Below are positions 26,849 to 35,337 of a DNA stretch of 64,000 nt, piece by piece. This DNA comes from CAYMUL01 sp964393605. GTDB lineage: Bacteria > Bacteroidota > Ignavibacteria > Ignavibacteriales > Ignavibacteriaceae. Numbering within the stretch: position 1 is the first letter of the stretch; every line of letters begins with the position of its first letter. The stretch spans positions 1-64,000 of the forward strand of contig CAYMUL010000012.1 in assembly GCA_964393605.1 (NCBI GenBank), in the 5' to 3' direction. A model generated the notes under the pieces. It searched no databases. It saw only the letters and a program-made list of their open reading frames with translations, and was not told where the DNA came from. Position numbers and translations under genes: made by a program.

Positions 26849-27391
26849 TTACCTTATTAAATAATTTCTTAATCTGTTAATTGTAAAACTGATGTAAGTG
26901 AAAGAGAACATTCCGAGAAAAAAACAAAGTATCAGTTGTTGCTCGTAACTCGATGTTAAACTTGCAAGCATCTGATTCCAGTTTCCTGAAATTTCTTTTC
27001 CAAAAATTATGAATATAATTTTAGAAAATATTTCCAAAAGGATATTGAATGTGAGAAGCAGTTGATAAATTGTTACGATGGTTCTCACCTGGAAAATATT
27101 TTTCAACACTATTGCGATATATCCCAACTCAATTAATACAACCGCAATAAACACGGGAAGCGCGAGAAGAAAGAGTTGGAAGTAAGGATTGAAATCCTTT
27201 GGCAGAGAAAAAGAATATTTCGTTGCTAGAAAATTTGTTACAGTTTCTATCTTAATATTTGTGAATAGTTTTAGAAGTATCACAGTTGCGAATGGAATAA
27301 CATGAAGTATAATAATCAATCCGAGCAAAACTCCGAATAGTATCAACAGAGTTTTGTTTTCGGTAAAGAAAGAAAAAATTTTATCTCTCAA
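26849..27391 (-). CDS. Small integral membrane protein, four helices, unknown function
   Basis: 180 residues with about four hydrophobic helices (around 15-45, 70-95, 102-130 and 150-172) and charged ends (MRDKIFSFFTENK; RLRNYLIR). No family recognised. Start is TTG at 27391, inside the last 11 bp of the hexosaminidase gene, and it ends 6 bp before the SDR start. The only internal ATG with reach would remove most helices, so the coupled TTG start is preferred. The tight packing suggests a three-gene operon with the GH20 enzyme and the SDR. Confidence 0.65.
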   Translation of the reverse strand: MRDKIFSFFTENKTLLILFGVLLGLIIILHVIPFATVILLKLFTNIKIETVTNFLATKYSFSLPKDFNPYFQLFLLALPVFIAVVLIELGYIAIVLKNIFQVRTIVTIYQLLLTFNILLEIFSKIIFIIFGKEISGNWNQMLASLTSSYEQQLILCFFLGMFSFTYISFTINRLRNYLIR

Positions 27392-29819
27392 TCCAGCTGG
27401 CTCTTTTGGTTTTGAAGTTTGGTGCGATGATATAACTGTTTTTCGAATTTTCTTTTATCAATTTTGATTCGTCATCCGAAAGAATTTCCCATTTCAAAAT
27501 TTCTGAATCAATTTTTGATTCGATAATTTGACGTGAAGTTCCATAGTTCAACTCACCCAATAAATTCAAGCCCGCGCCGCCTTTGCGATTAAAATTTTCA
27601 ACTTCAAATCGAAAAACATTTTTTCCCTTTTGAAGGAAAGATTTTGCATCGAAAAATTTTAGCCGCTTATAATCTACCGAAAGAGATAACGATCTCCGCG
27701 CATGAAGATGATCAACATATTTATCGTTGATGTAAATTTTCATGTAAGCATCTGCCATGAGTTGAATGAAAGCTGTTTCCGGAATTTTTTCCAAATTTAA
27801 TTCTGCCGAAAAAATTCCTTTACGAGCAATTAATGAATCCTCATTTTGAATAAAGAGCCAATCGTTATTAAGTAATGGAGATGAGATTTTTTGTGTGAGT
27901 GCAATTTCATTTTTCATCTCGGAAAAGTATGCAACCAATCTGTTGAACTTATCTTCAATCATGTTAAGATTATCGTTCTTGTAATATTTCCTCCAGAGAT
28001 TCGCGTATTCATTTCTGAGCGTTGTCAACTCCGAAATATTTTTATCAATTAAAGAATTCAGATTCTTTTTGTCGTCCTGTGTAAGATTATCAAATCTCTG
28101 CATCAGCATCTGCGCTTCAAGTTTGAGGCAGTACCAGTAATTAAAACGGATGAGATATTTTATTATAGAAAGATGATCTTTATTCTTCTTTACTTTCTGT
28201 TCAACTTCGTCAATAAATTTTTCCACTTGAGGCATTGTAAGATTCACCCAACTTATTCGCGCAACGGGAGAACTCTTCGGCTCCCACCAAGCCGGTTCCC
28301 TCAATGCCAATGCCGGATGCCGCCACGCATCATGCCACATAATTTGATTGTATGGATGAGAAAATGTTTCGTAAATATAATTGAGACGACTATCCTCGAT
28401 TCCAAAAAAATCGTTAAAATAATTTTCGGAAAAATTTGCGAGTTGAGATTCAGAATAATTCCACGAACACTGCGCCGACCAAGCATAGCCGTACAAATTC
28501 AATTCTTTAATAGTTTCCGCACCGAAATCTCCCCAATTAGAATTTATCATTCCGGATGCGTTGTATTTAATTCCTTCGCGAGTAATGTATTGAATGTTTG
28601 GAAGCGCATTAATATTGGTTGGAAACGTTGTTAAGAAATTCCAGACGGAGGGAGAAACGAAGTACTTAAAACCGTAATCAATAATTTTTTTTGTCGAAGG
28701 ATAATCGTCTCCGCTCCGATAATGCCAATCGACAATGGTTACATCTTTTGGAACGAGCGAAAGTAATTCCGGATGTTGCAAAATAATATCGCCGTACATC
28801 AAAACTTCTTTGCCATACTTTTTACAAATGTCATAGACTTTTTTATAATGTTGAGCGTGGACTTCACCGAGCGAATATTTTTCGAGAAGAAATTTGCTTC
28901 TTCCCAAACCAACATCGTAGCTTTCATCTGCCCCCATGTGAAAATATTTTGAAGGAAATAATTCAAAAACTTCTTTGAGCAAATCTTCCAAAAAAATATA
29001 AACGGAATCATCGCTTACACATAAAGAAGCGGCACCGGGAAACTCTGCAAATTTTAGAAACTCGTCCTGGGAAAGAATATTTTCATAATGCCCCAAAGTT
29101 TGAAATGCCGGAATTACATCGATGAAATGTTGATTCGCGAATGAAACAATCTCTTTCACTTCATCCTTTGTTAATGCACCTCTCCCCATGCCGATAGTAG
29201 GGAATTTATCAAACTTCAAAACGTCTTCGATGTATGGAATGTATGCGTTCATTTTATAACGCGCGATGTGAAGAATTATTTTTTTAAAATTTTCCAAAGT
29301 AGAAACTTGTCCGCGGCTGATGTCATCCGAAATTCCTCTTACGGCAAGATCGGGATAATCTAAAATTTTCAGGTGAGGAATTTTTTCATCTACCGAATGT
29401 TCGATGAGTTGTGCTAAAGTTACGGCTCCGTAATATGCACCGACCGAACCGAACGAACGAATAAAAATTCCTTCATCATTTATTTCGAGTTCATAACTCT
29501 GAGATTTTATTTCTTCATTCAAATTCGATAATTCCGATGGAATTGTTTTGAAGGTATTGAAGTGAAGTGAGTTGGCGTTCATCCCTCTCGGATTAATTAG
29601 CAAAGAAGTTTTAATTCTTTGCAAAACATTTTCAAGTATTGCAGTACCACCGCGAAGTTCTAACGAGGATTCAACATAGCAGAATAAGTTTTCGGAAAAT
29701 TGAAATTCTCCCGAATTGATTTCAATTTTTTGCGGGGATGGAATTACATTTATTTTATCCGTTTGGGCATTTACCGTTATCATAAAAAATAGGAGAACTA
29801 AGAGTAATTTTTGGTTCAT
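27381..29819 (-). CDS. Secreted family 20 glycoside hydrolase, beta-N-acetylhexosaminidase
   Basis: 812 residues. Signal peptide to about residue 18 (LLVLLFFMITVNAQ). N-terminal GH20b domain about 22-155 (INVIPSPQKIEI), then the catalytic TIM barrel: RGISDDISRGQ at 161-171, IPAFQTLGHYE at 236-246 and YFHMGADES at 292-300 with the catalytic pair Asp298-Glu299. A long helical segment and a C-terminal beta part (FRFEVENFNRKGGAG) follow. It probably trims GlcNAc or GalNAc from glycans in the periplasm or outside; no T9SS tail is visible. Divergent from fabF, with 126 bp between. Confidence 0.93.
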   Translation of the reverse strand: MNQKLLLVLLFFMITVNAQTDKINVIPSPQKIEINSGEFQFSENLFCYVESSLELRGGTAILENVLQRIKTSLLINPRGMNANSLHFNTFKTIPSELSNLNEEIKSQSYELEINDEGIFIRSFGSVGAYYGAVTLAQLIEHSVDEKIPHLKILDYPDLAVRGISDDISRGQVSTLENFKKIILHIARYKMNAYIPYIEDVLKFDKFPTIGMGRGALTKDEVKEIVSFANQHFIDVIPAFQTLGHYENILSQDEFLKFAEFPGAASLCVSDDSVYIFLEDLLKEVFELFPSKYFHMGADESYDVGLGRSKFLLEKYSLGEVHAQHYKKVYDICKKYGKEVLMYGDIILQHPELLSLVPKDVTIVDWHYRSGDDYPSTKKIIDYGFKYFVSPSVWNFLTTFPTNINALPNIQYITREGIKYNASGMINSNWGDFGAETIKELNLYGYAWSAQCSWNYSESQLANFSENYFNDFFGIEDSRLNYIYETFSHPYNQIMWHDAWRHPALALREPAWWEPKSSPVARISWVNLTMPQVEKFIDEVEQKVKKNKDHLSIIKYLIRFNYWYCLKLEAQMLMQRFDNLTQDDKKNLNSLIDKNISELTTLRNEYANLWRKYYKNDNLNMIEDKFNRLVAYFSEMKNEIALTQKISSPLLNNDWLFIQNEDSLIARKGIFSAELNLEKIPETAFIQLMADAYMKIYINDKYVDHLHARRSLSLSVDYKRLKFFDAKSFLQKGKNVFRFEVENFNRKGGAGLNLLGELNYGTSRQIIESKIDSEILKWEILSDDESKLIKENSKNSYIIAPNFKTKRASWIER

Positions 29820-29851
29820 TTTTTGGTCAGATTTTTTGCAAGAATTTGACT

Positions 29852-29859
29852 CAAATTTA
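29852..29859 (-). promoter_or_regulatory. Possible -7 box of the GH20 operon
   Basis: TAAATTTG on the minus strand, 33 bases upstream of the hexosaminidase start, fits TAnnTTTG. The same distance is seen for prs and rpmB. Confidence 0.4.
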
Positions 29860-29945
29860 ACAATATTCTGTTCACGACTACAGAAAAATTATTTAAATTC
29901 GCGCGTGTCTGTTATCATTAATTTGAACAATCTTAAAGGAAAAAT

Positions 29946-31202
29946 ATGACCAACGAAAAAAGGGTTGTAGTTACAGGAATGGCGGCTCTTACTCCAATTG
30001 GATTAACTATCGAAGATATTTGGAATAATTTATTAGAAGGAAAAAGCGGTGCCGCGCCGATTAAATCATTCGACGCTTCACGCCTCGATACTCATTTTGC
30101 GTGCGAATTAAAAAATTTCGATGCGACAAATTACATGGATAAAAAAACGGCGCGAAGGCTCGATCCATTCAGCCAATATGCGCTTGCCGCCGCCGGCGTT
30201 TGTTTGAAAGATGCCGCAATCGATCCCGCCACTATGAGCGAATCTGAAAAAGAAGAAATCGGCGTTCTGTTCGGAAGCGGAATCGGAGGCATTCAAACTT
30301 TTTATAACCAATCTGTTATTTTAAAAGATTCAGGTCCCGGTCGCGTCTCCCCATTCTTCATTCCGATGCTGATTGCAGATATTGCGAGCGGACAAATTTC
30401 AATCCAATATGGATTTAAAGGACCGAACCATTGCATCGTTTCTGCATGCGCAACTGCGAACAACAATATTATCGATGCGTATCTCCTTATAAAAAATGGA
30501 ATGGCTTCTGCTTTCCTTTGTGGAGGAAGCGAAGCGTCAATTTGCGAAGTCGGTTTATCAGGATTCAATTCCGCGAAAGCATTATCAACACGAAATGATA
30601 CCCCCGAAACTGCGAGCCGTCCGTTCGATTCGACGCGCGATGGTTTTGTAATGGGGGAAGGCGCCGGAGTTTTGTTCATCGAAGATTTAGAACATGCAAT
30701 TAACCGCGGCGCAAAAATTTATTGTGAAATTATCGGTGTAGGGCTTTCTGCAGATGCATATCATATTACAGCTCCCGATCCCGAAGGCACCGGTGCCTCT
30801 CTCGCAATGAGGCGCGCACTCAAGTCCGCAAATATCAAACCTGAAGATGTTCATTACATTAATATGCATGGCACATCAACAGGACTCGGAGATATTGCAG
30901 AATCAAAAGCAATTAAAAATGTTTTTGGTGATCATGCGTACAAAATGAATTTGACATCTTCAAAAAGTATGACAGGGCATTTGCTCGGTGCCGCCGGCGG
31001 TGTTGAAGCGATTGTTTCAATCCTTACAATGCAAAATAGTATTGTTACTCCGACGATTAATTTTGTGAATCCCGATCCCGAATGCGATTTGAATTACACT
31101 TTCAATAAACCACAGGAGAGAGTTGTAGATATCGGGTTGAGCAACGCCTTCGGATTTGGCGGGCATAATACAACCGTTGTCTTCAAGAAGTTTAGCGAAT
31201 GA
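29946..31202 (+). CDS. fabF: Beta-ketoacyl-ACP synthase II
   Basis: 418 residues, standard thiolase fold. Elongates acyl-ACP with malonyl-ACP. Catalytic Cys168 in VSACATANN, His308 in NMHGTSTGLGD and His345 in SMTGHLLGAAGG; C-terminal LSNAFGFGGHN. AAAGGAAAAAT precedes the ATG. The stop overlaps the ATG of the small outer-membrane protein gene (ATGA), so both are translated together. acpP and fabH are not in the window. Confidence 0.96.
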   Translation: MTNEKRVVVTGMAALTPIGLTIEDIWNNLLEGKSGAAPIKSFDASRLDTHFACELKNFDATNYMDKKTARRLDPFSQYALAAAGVCLKDAAIDPATMSESEKEEIGVLFGSGIGGIQTFYNQSVILKDSGPGRVSPFFIPMLIADIASGQISIQYGFKGPNHCIVSACATANNNIIDAYLLIKNGMASAFLCGGSEASICEVGLSGFNSAKALSTRNDTPETASRPFDSTRDGFVMGEGAGVLFIEDLEHAINRGAKIYCEIIGVGLSADAYHITAPDPEGTGASLAMRRALKSANIKPEDVHYINMHGTSTGLGDIAESKAIKNVFGDHAYKMNLTSSKSMTGHLLGAAGGVEAIVSILTMQNSIVTPTINFVNPDPECDLNYTFNKPQERVVDIGLSNAFGFGGHNTTVVFKKFSE

Positions 31203-31651
31203 TTAAAAAAATTATTTTCGTTTTTCTAATCTTAATTTCGGTTTCAAATTTTGCTCAAGAAAATAAATTTGGAATTGGAATTCTTGTCGGAGTTCCCACA
31301 GGCTTCAGCGGAAAACTAATTCTTTCCGAAATGAATTCACTTGATGTTGGAGTTGGTTATTCTTTTTCCAGAGAGAATGAAAAAATTCATCTTTATGTTG
31401 ACTACATTTGGAATGATGCACACTTCTTCAAATCAAGTAGTTCATTCAAAGCTATTTATGGAATCGGCGGGCGGGTAAAAACTTTTGATTTCGGCGATAA
31501 CTCGATGGCTGTTAGAATTGTCGGCGGCGTGAATTATAATCCGACCGACACAAAGATTGAATTATTTTTTGAAACTGCACCGACGATAAATGTCGTTCCC
31601 AATTCTAATTTTAGTTTAGAAGGCGCGATCGGGTTACGCTACTTTTTCTAA
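31199..31651 (+). CDS. Small outer-membrane barrel-like protein (DUF3996-like)
   Basis: 150 residues. Signal peptide to about residue 19 (IIFVFLILISVSNFAQ), then alternating beta-strand pattern (FGIGILVGVPTGFSGKL, LDVGVGYSFS, LYVDYIW, AIYGIGGRV, VRIVGGVNY) and a terminal aromatic residue (GLRYFF) as in small barrels. It resembles DUF3996-type proteins; function unknown. Coupled to fabF by a four-base overlap. Convergent with dprA, 2 bp apart. Confidence 0.75.
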   Translation: MIKKIIFVFLILISVSNFAQENKFGIGILVGVPTGFSGKLILSEMNSLDVGVGYSFSRENEKIHLYVDYIWNDAHFFKSSSSFKAIYGIGGRVKTFDFGDNSMAVRIVGGVNYNPTDTKIELFFETAPTINVVPNSNFSLEGAIGLRYFF

Positions 31652-31653
31652 AA

Positions 31654-32775
31654 TTAACAGATCATAAATTTTTTGCCGGGCAACTGCTTCACCAATCCTT
31701 TGAATTCAAGAGCAAGAAGATAAACGTTGCAATCTACAACAGACACAGCTGACTGTGCCGCGATTAAATCTATATTCATCGGCTCATCATTCAGCACAGA
31801 ATAAATTTTTTCTTCGAATAACGATAACCCCTGAATTTGTTTTTTCCTCTTCTCCTTTTTGTCAGGTGCGATTTTTAATTGAAGGTCATAAATAACCTCT
31901 TCGGCTTTCGTTATCAATTTAGCCTGATTTGATTTAATGAGATGATTCGTTCCTTCAGCTTGCCGCACATCGATATTTCCGGGGACGGCAAATACTTCTC
32001 TATTCTGATCGAAGGCGAGAGCCGCCGTTTGCATTGCGCCGCCGCTAAACTTAGTTTCGATAATAATACTTCCCAAACTTAATCCCGAAATAATTCTATT
32101 CCTTCGCGGAAAATTTACTGCATCCGGTTTTGTGCCAAGTTCAAATTCGGAAATTACTGCGCCATTCTTACATATTAAATTTGCAAGCTTTTTATTTTCG
32201 GGAGGATAAATATTATCGATGCCGCTTCCGAGTACTGCAATTGTCCTGCCGCCTGCATTAATAGCGGAGTTGTGCGCAATAGTATCGATACCCCTTGCAA
32301 GTCCACTCACAATTGTAATTTTTTGTGAAGCTAATTCATCTGCAAATTTTGCACAAACTTCTTTACCGTATGCGGTAGGAGTTCGTGTGCCAACTATTGC
32401 AACCGCGCTTTTATCTTCTTCGGTAAAATCTCCGAGGCAGTAAAGAAGTATCGGTGGATCATAAATTTTTTTTAGCAGATAAGGATAATCATCATCCCAA
32501 AGAGAAAATAATTTGCCGCCAATCTTATGAAGATTCTCTAATTCTTTATCAAAATTTTTTTCAATGTCAGAAAAATTTTTCCTTACTTCAATAATTTTTT
32601 TTGCAAGGATTGAACTTATTCCGTCAACCGCCATAATCGAATGGATATCTGTTGAAAGAAGATTATCAATTTTGCCGAAGTGTGAAAGGAGGTTTTTTAT
32701 TTTAACAGGACCAATCTTGTCGACAGAAAGAAGTATTTTTAGTTTAAGAAGTTGCTCGAATGAAAATCTGCTCAC
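31654..32775 (-). CDS. dprA: DNA-processing protein DprA
   Basis: 373 residues. Loads RecA on incoming single-stranded DNA in transformation. N-terminal helix-hairpin-helix-like part (1-75), then the Rossmann-like DprA core: AIVGTRTPTAYG near 125-136, SGLARGIDTIAHNSAI, GGRTIAVLGSGIDNIYPPEN, SEFELGTKP, FPRRNRIISGLS and AFAVPGNID-like VFAVPGN. A C-terminal winged helix (about 310-373) is present. Last gene of a minus-strand group with a EutN/CcmL-type and a DUF3098-like gene. Confidence 0.95.
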   Translation of the reverse strand: MSRFSFEQLLKLKILLSVDKIGPVKIKNLLSHFGKIDNLLSTDIHSIMAVDGISSILAKKIIEVRKNFSDIEKNFDKELENLHKIGGKLFSLWDDDYPYLLKKIYDPPILLYCLGDFTEEDKSAVAIVGTRTPTAYGKEVCAKFADELASQKITIVSGLARGIDTIAHNSAINAGGRTIAVLGSGIDNIYPPENKKLANLICKNGAVISEFELGTKPDAVNFPRRNRIISGLSLGSIIIETKFSGGAMQTAALAFDQNREVFAVPGNIDVRQAEGTNHLIKSNQAKLITKAEEVIYDLQLKIAPDKKEKRKKQIQGLSLFEEKIYSVLNDEPMNIDLIAAQSAVSVVDCNVYLLALEFKGLVKQLPGKKFMIC

Positions 32776-32789
32776 GATAATAATTCAAT

Positions 32790-33065
32790 TTATTTTTTGT
32801 AATGAAGAGTATCCACAATAGCAACAATTATAGTGTGAACAGGCGCTTTTTTGTGTCCCAATATTTGTTGAACTGCATCACCTTCCTGAGTAACAATTAC
32901 AGTATCGCCAATACCTGCATCCACAAGATCAATTGCAATTGTATCTTTCTTTCCGATAAAATTTCCATCAAGATCAATCGATCTAACGAGAAGAAGTTTG
33001 TGTCCCTTAAGATGTTGATTCTTTTGAGTAGAAACGATATTGCCCCGAACTTTGGAGAGTATCAC
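32790..33065 (-). CDS. EutN/CcmL-family microcompartment vertex-type protein
   Basis: 91 residues, the normal size of the family. Pattern: SKVRGNIVSTQKNQHLKGHKLLLVR, then DTIAIDLVDAGIGDTVIVTQEGDAVQQ and a final IIVAIVDTL. In bacterial microcompartments these proteins form pentamers that close shell vertices. No shell hexamer (BMC-H/T) or enzyme of a compartment lies in the window. It lies 14 bp before dprA and 2 bp after the DUF3098-like gene. Confidence 0.9.
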   Translation of the reverse strand: MILSKVRGNIVSTQKNQHLKGHKLLLVRSIDLDGNFIGKKDTIAIDLVDAGIGDTVIVTQEGDAVQQILGHKKAPVHTIIVAIVDTLHYKK

Positions 33066-33067
33066 TT

Positions 33068-33331
33068 TTATTCCGTTTGTTGTTCAGTTTTTTTTCTAAA
33101 AAGAATTGAAAGTGGGAATACGAGAACATAAACAACAAATAGGATTATGGGTGCAATGTAAAGCGATTCGGTACTATCCCAATTACCAATGCTGAGGAAG
33201 TAGAATCCGATTACCGCAAGCGCAAGCCCCGCGATGAAGATGTAATAGTTTTCTTTATTCCAATACATCTTAAAAGGAGAAACGACATTTTTTTTCGTTT
33301 GTTTCTGAATATGTTTTTTTGCTTTAGACAT
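33068..33331 (-). CDS. DUF3098-like small membrane protein
   Basis: 87 residues from the ATG at 33331, which has GGAAA upstream; a longer in-frame start at 33379 would lie inside the terminator hairpin and is rejected. Basic N-terminus (MSKAKKHIQKQTKK), then two helices (NYYIFIAGLALAVIGFYFL; YIAPIILFVVYVLVFPLSIL) and a basic, Gln-rich tail. The pattern fits DUF3098 of Bacteroidota. Function unknown. First gene of the group with eutN-like and dprA. Confidence 0.75.
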   Translation of the reverse strand: MSKAKKHIQKQTKKNVVSPFKMYWNKENYYIFIAGLALAVIGFYFLSIGNWDSTESLYIAPIILFVVYVLVFPLSILFRKKTEQQTE

Positions 33332-33346
33332 AAAATTTCCATTAAA

Positions 33347-33384
33347 TAAAAAAAATAAAAGCCCAGTGTGGGGAGTCACTGGGC
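33347..33384 (-). terminator. Rho-independent terminator, minus strand
   Basis: Stem GCCCAGTG / CACTGGGC (33361-33368 and 33377-33384) with an 8-base loop, followed on the minus strand by a T-rich run (33360 down to 33347). It lies about 80 bp after the stop of the small 82-residue gene and just before the DUF3098-like gene. Confidence 0.88.
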
Positions 33385-33466
33385 TGTCAATTAGACATAC
33401 AAGTTAGGGGAGAGACTTGCATGTTGACAATTCAAAAATAATCCAATATTGAGTATTAATCAAGAA

Positions 33467-33715
33467 TTATTTACTAATCTGATAAACGATCTTTCTGATA
33501 GTATCAAATTGTAAGTAAGGATATTCTTCACGAATAGAATCAATAGCGTCGCCGGCACTAATTTTATTTGAGCGAAGATTTTTGAATTTTTTTCTTATCT
33601 GATAATCTCGAACGGCTTTTTCGTCGATCAATCCGTTCGCATTCAGCAATTCATAAATATCATCGCTGATCAAATCAGAAAGAGGATTATCGATTTTTGC
33701 GATTATTTCTTTCAT
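33467..33715 (-). CDS. Small conserved-looking protein of unknown function
   Basis: 82 residues, charged and mostly helical. No family recognised. GAAAGGAAATAACA gives a good ribosome site before the ATG. The last half (AGDAIDSIREEYPYLQFDTIRKIVY) has a helix-turn-helix flavour, but this is a guess. It has its own terminator downstream and a structured leader about 100 bases upstream, so it is a separately regulated single-gene unit. Confidence 0.7.
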   Translation of the reverse strand: MKEIIAKIDNPLSDLISDDIYELLNANGLIDEKAVRDYQIRKKFKNLRSNKISAGDAIDSIREEYPYLQFDTIRKIVYQISK

Positions 33716-34115
33716 TGTTATTTCCTTTCGTTAAGTTGAACAAATTGTTAATTGAAAGAATTTGTATCAACACTATAGTTACCTCCGATAAATAAAGTTT
33801 ACTTTAAATAAAAAAACCGATCAGAGCAGTTCCCTAAATCGGCGTACCTGTGCTACATGATTTAAAAAAATAACTCTGTTTGTTATTTATAAATTTGTAG
33901 CAAGTCTAAAAGTAAATTTTCCTTTTTTTTTTGTACAAAAATAAGAAATGATGCGTTAATGTCAAGCAATTTTAGATATAAGATGAAAAAGTTTTTATAA
34001 CTTTTAACATAACAAACAAAATGGATGAATTTAAACTATTAAAAATACATTGGTTTTAAATTGATGCTTCGCTAACTTTTAATACTGTTTTTTTTACAAC
34101 TAAAATCAAATTTGC
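33716..34115. other. 400-bp divergent intergenic region
   Basis: Separates the minus-strand small gene from the plus-strand polysaccharide locus. It holds the structured leader at 33810-33870. The right part (33950-34115) is AT-rich and must contain the promoter of the polysaccharide locus, but I see no convincing -35/-10 pair. Confidence 0.6.
33810..33870 (-). promoter_or_regulatory. Possible attenuator or small-RNA terminator in the leader of the 82-residue gene
   Basis: On the minus strand GCCGAT and ATCGGT (33838-33843 and 33816-33821, one wobble pair) enclose TAG-GGAA-CTG, a GNRA-type tetraloop mini-hairpin, and are followed by seven T (33816-33810). Just upstream, TAGCACAG could instead pair with part of the loop (CTGCT), so two exclusive folds are possible. 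The gene start is about 95 bases further on. Confidence 0.45.
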
Positions 34116-35333
34116 ATGGAATTTAACCCTAAGGAATCCAAAACTTATAGCATAATGGATTACCTTTTTGTACTCTTTAAGTGGAAACGCTTCTTTTTCA
34201 TTAATATTTTTATCGTTTTGGCTTTAACAACCACGATTGTATTTCTTCTAAAAGTAGATTACAAAGCCACCGCAGTAATTATGCTTCCGGAAGATGGTTC
34301 CTCTGGATTGGGCAATTTAGGTAGTTTAATCGGCGGAAAAAATTCAGCAATTTCTATGGGGGCTAAATTGATGGGTATTTCAGGCGCCTCAGAAGATATG
34401 GTATTCGGACTATTAAATAGTCGTACTGCACTGTTGAATGTAATTGATAAATTTGAGCTACAAAATTATTATGAGGTTTCCGATAATAAGGACAAACTTC
34501 TAAAGGCATTCAGGGGAGATATTTCTTTTGATCCAAATGAATTTGGAATGATTGAAATTAACGTGATCAACCAAAGCGCCGATACCGCCTCTTTAATCGC
34601 GAATTATTTTGTTGAACTTATCGACAGTTTAAATATCAAAATAAATTCAGAGCAGGCAAAAAATAACAGAATTTTTTTAGAAGGTAGATACCGAAAAAAT
34701 ATTGATGATTTAAAATTAGCCGAAGATTCGATGTTTCGTTTTCAAAAAAAATATGGAATCTTCGCAGTTCCTGAACAACTTGAAGTTGCAGTCAAAGCCG
34801 CTGCTGAAGTGGAGAGTGAATTGACAGCTAAAGAGATTGCTTCACACTTTGCAGAACTTCAATTTGGAAAAAATTCTCCCCAGCACAAAATGGTTTTGGA
34901 AGAGGCAAAAATACTTAAGGACAAAGTATTGGAATTAAAAAATTCCGAAAAAATATCCGGGGCCACAAATGTTTTCTTCCCCTTTAGTCAAATTCCTATG
35001 ATGACACTTCAATATTATAGAATCTATCGAGAAATTGAGATTCAATCCGCTATAATGGAAATAATTCTACCGATGTATGAGCAAGCAAAAGTAGAAGAGC
35101 AGAAGAGTATTCCTACAATTATGGTTATTGATCATGCAGTTCCCCCCGAATTGAAAAACTCACCGAAGAGATTATTTATAATTGTAGGCGTTGGATTTTT
35201 ATTCACATTCTTTTTTATAACAATTATCTACATAGCAGAAGCCTCAACAAAACAAACGAATTTTAGTAACCAATTAAGCGAAAAGAGTTTCTATTTTTTC
35301 TCCCGATTAGGAAAAATTTACGGCATCAAATAA
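34116..35333 (+). CDS. wzz-like: Wzz-type polysaccharide chain-length regulator
   Basis: 405 residues. N-terminal membrane helix about 30-47 (INIFIVLALTTTIVFLL) after a Trp/Lys/Arg-rich start, a long periplasmic coiled part (ISMGAKLMG..., DSMFRFQKKYGIFAVPEQ), and a C-terminal helix about 350-375 preceded by the Pro-rich PPELKNSPKR typical of Wzz/GNVR proteins. No C-terminal tyrosine kinase domain is attached. It opens the surface-polysaccharide locus; wzy follows 4 bp later. Confidence 0.9.
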   Translation: MEFNPKESKTYSIMDYLFVLFKWKRFFFINIFIVLALTTTIVFLLKVDYKATAVIMLPEDGSSGLGNLGSLIGGKNSAISMGAKLMGISGASEDMVFGLLNSRTALLNVIDKFELQNYYEVSDNKDKLLKAFRGDISFDPNEFGMIEINVINQSADTASLIANYFVELIDSLNIKINSEQAKNNRIFLEGRYRKNIDDLKLAEDSMFRFQKKYGIFAVPEQLEVAVKAAAEVESELTAKEIASHFAELQFGKNSPQHKMVLEEAKILKDKVLELKNSEKISGATNVFFPFSQIPMMTLQYYRIYREIEIQSAIMEIILPMYEQAKVEEQKSIPTIMVIDHAVPPELKNSPKRLFIIVGVGFLFTFFFITIIYIAEASTKQTNFSNQLSEKSFYFFSRLGKIYGIK

Positions 35334-35337
35334 TTAA

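Noticed and set aside
28173..28634. Long open frame on the plus strand opposite the hexosaminidase gene
   Set aside because: It is the shadow of a clear GH20 gene, has no ribosome site and no family pattern.
33332..33379. Longer N-terminus for the DUF3098-like protein
   Set aside because: It would place the start inside the terminator hairpin; the ATG at 33331 has a ribosome site and a normal family start.
33810..33870. A named riboswitch (fluoride, c-di-GMP or preQ1 class)
   Set aside because: The conserved bases of these classes, as I recall them, do not match; only a terminator-like fold can be supported.
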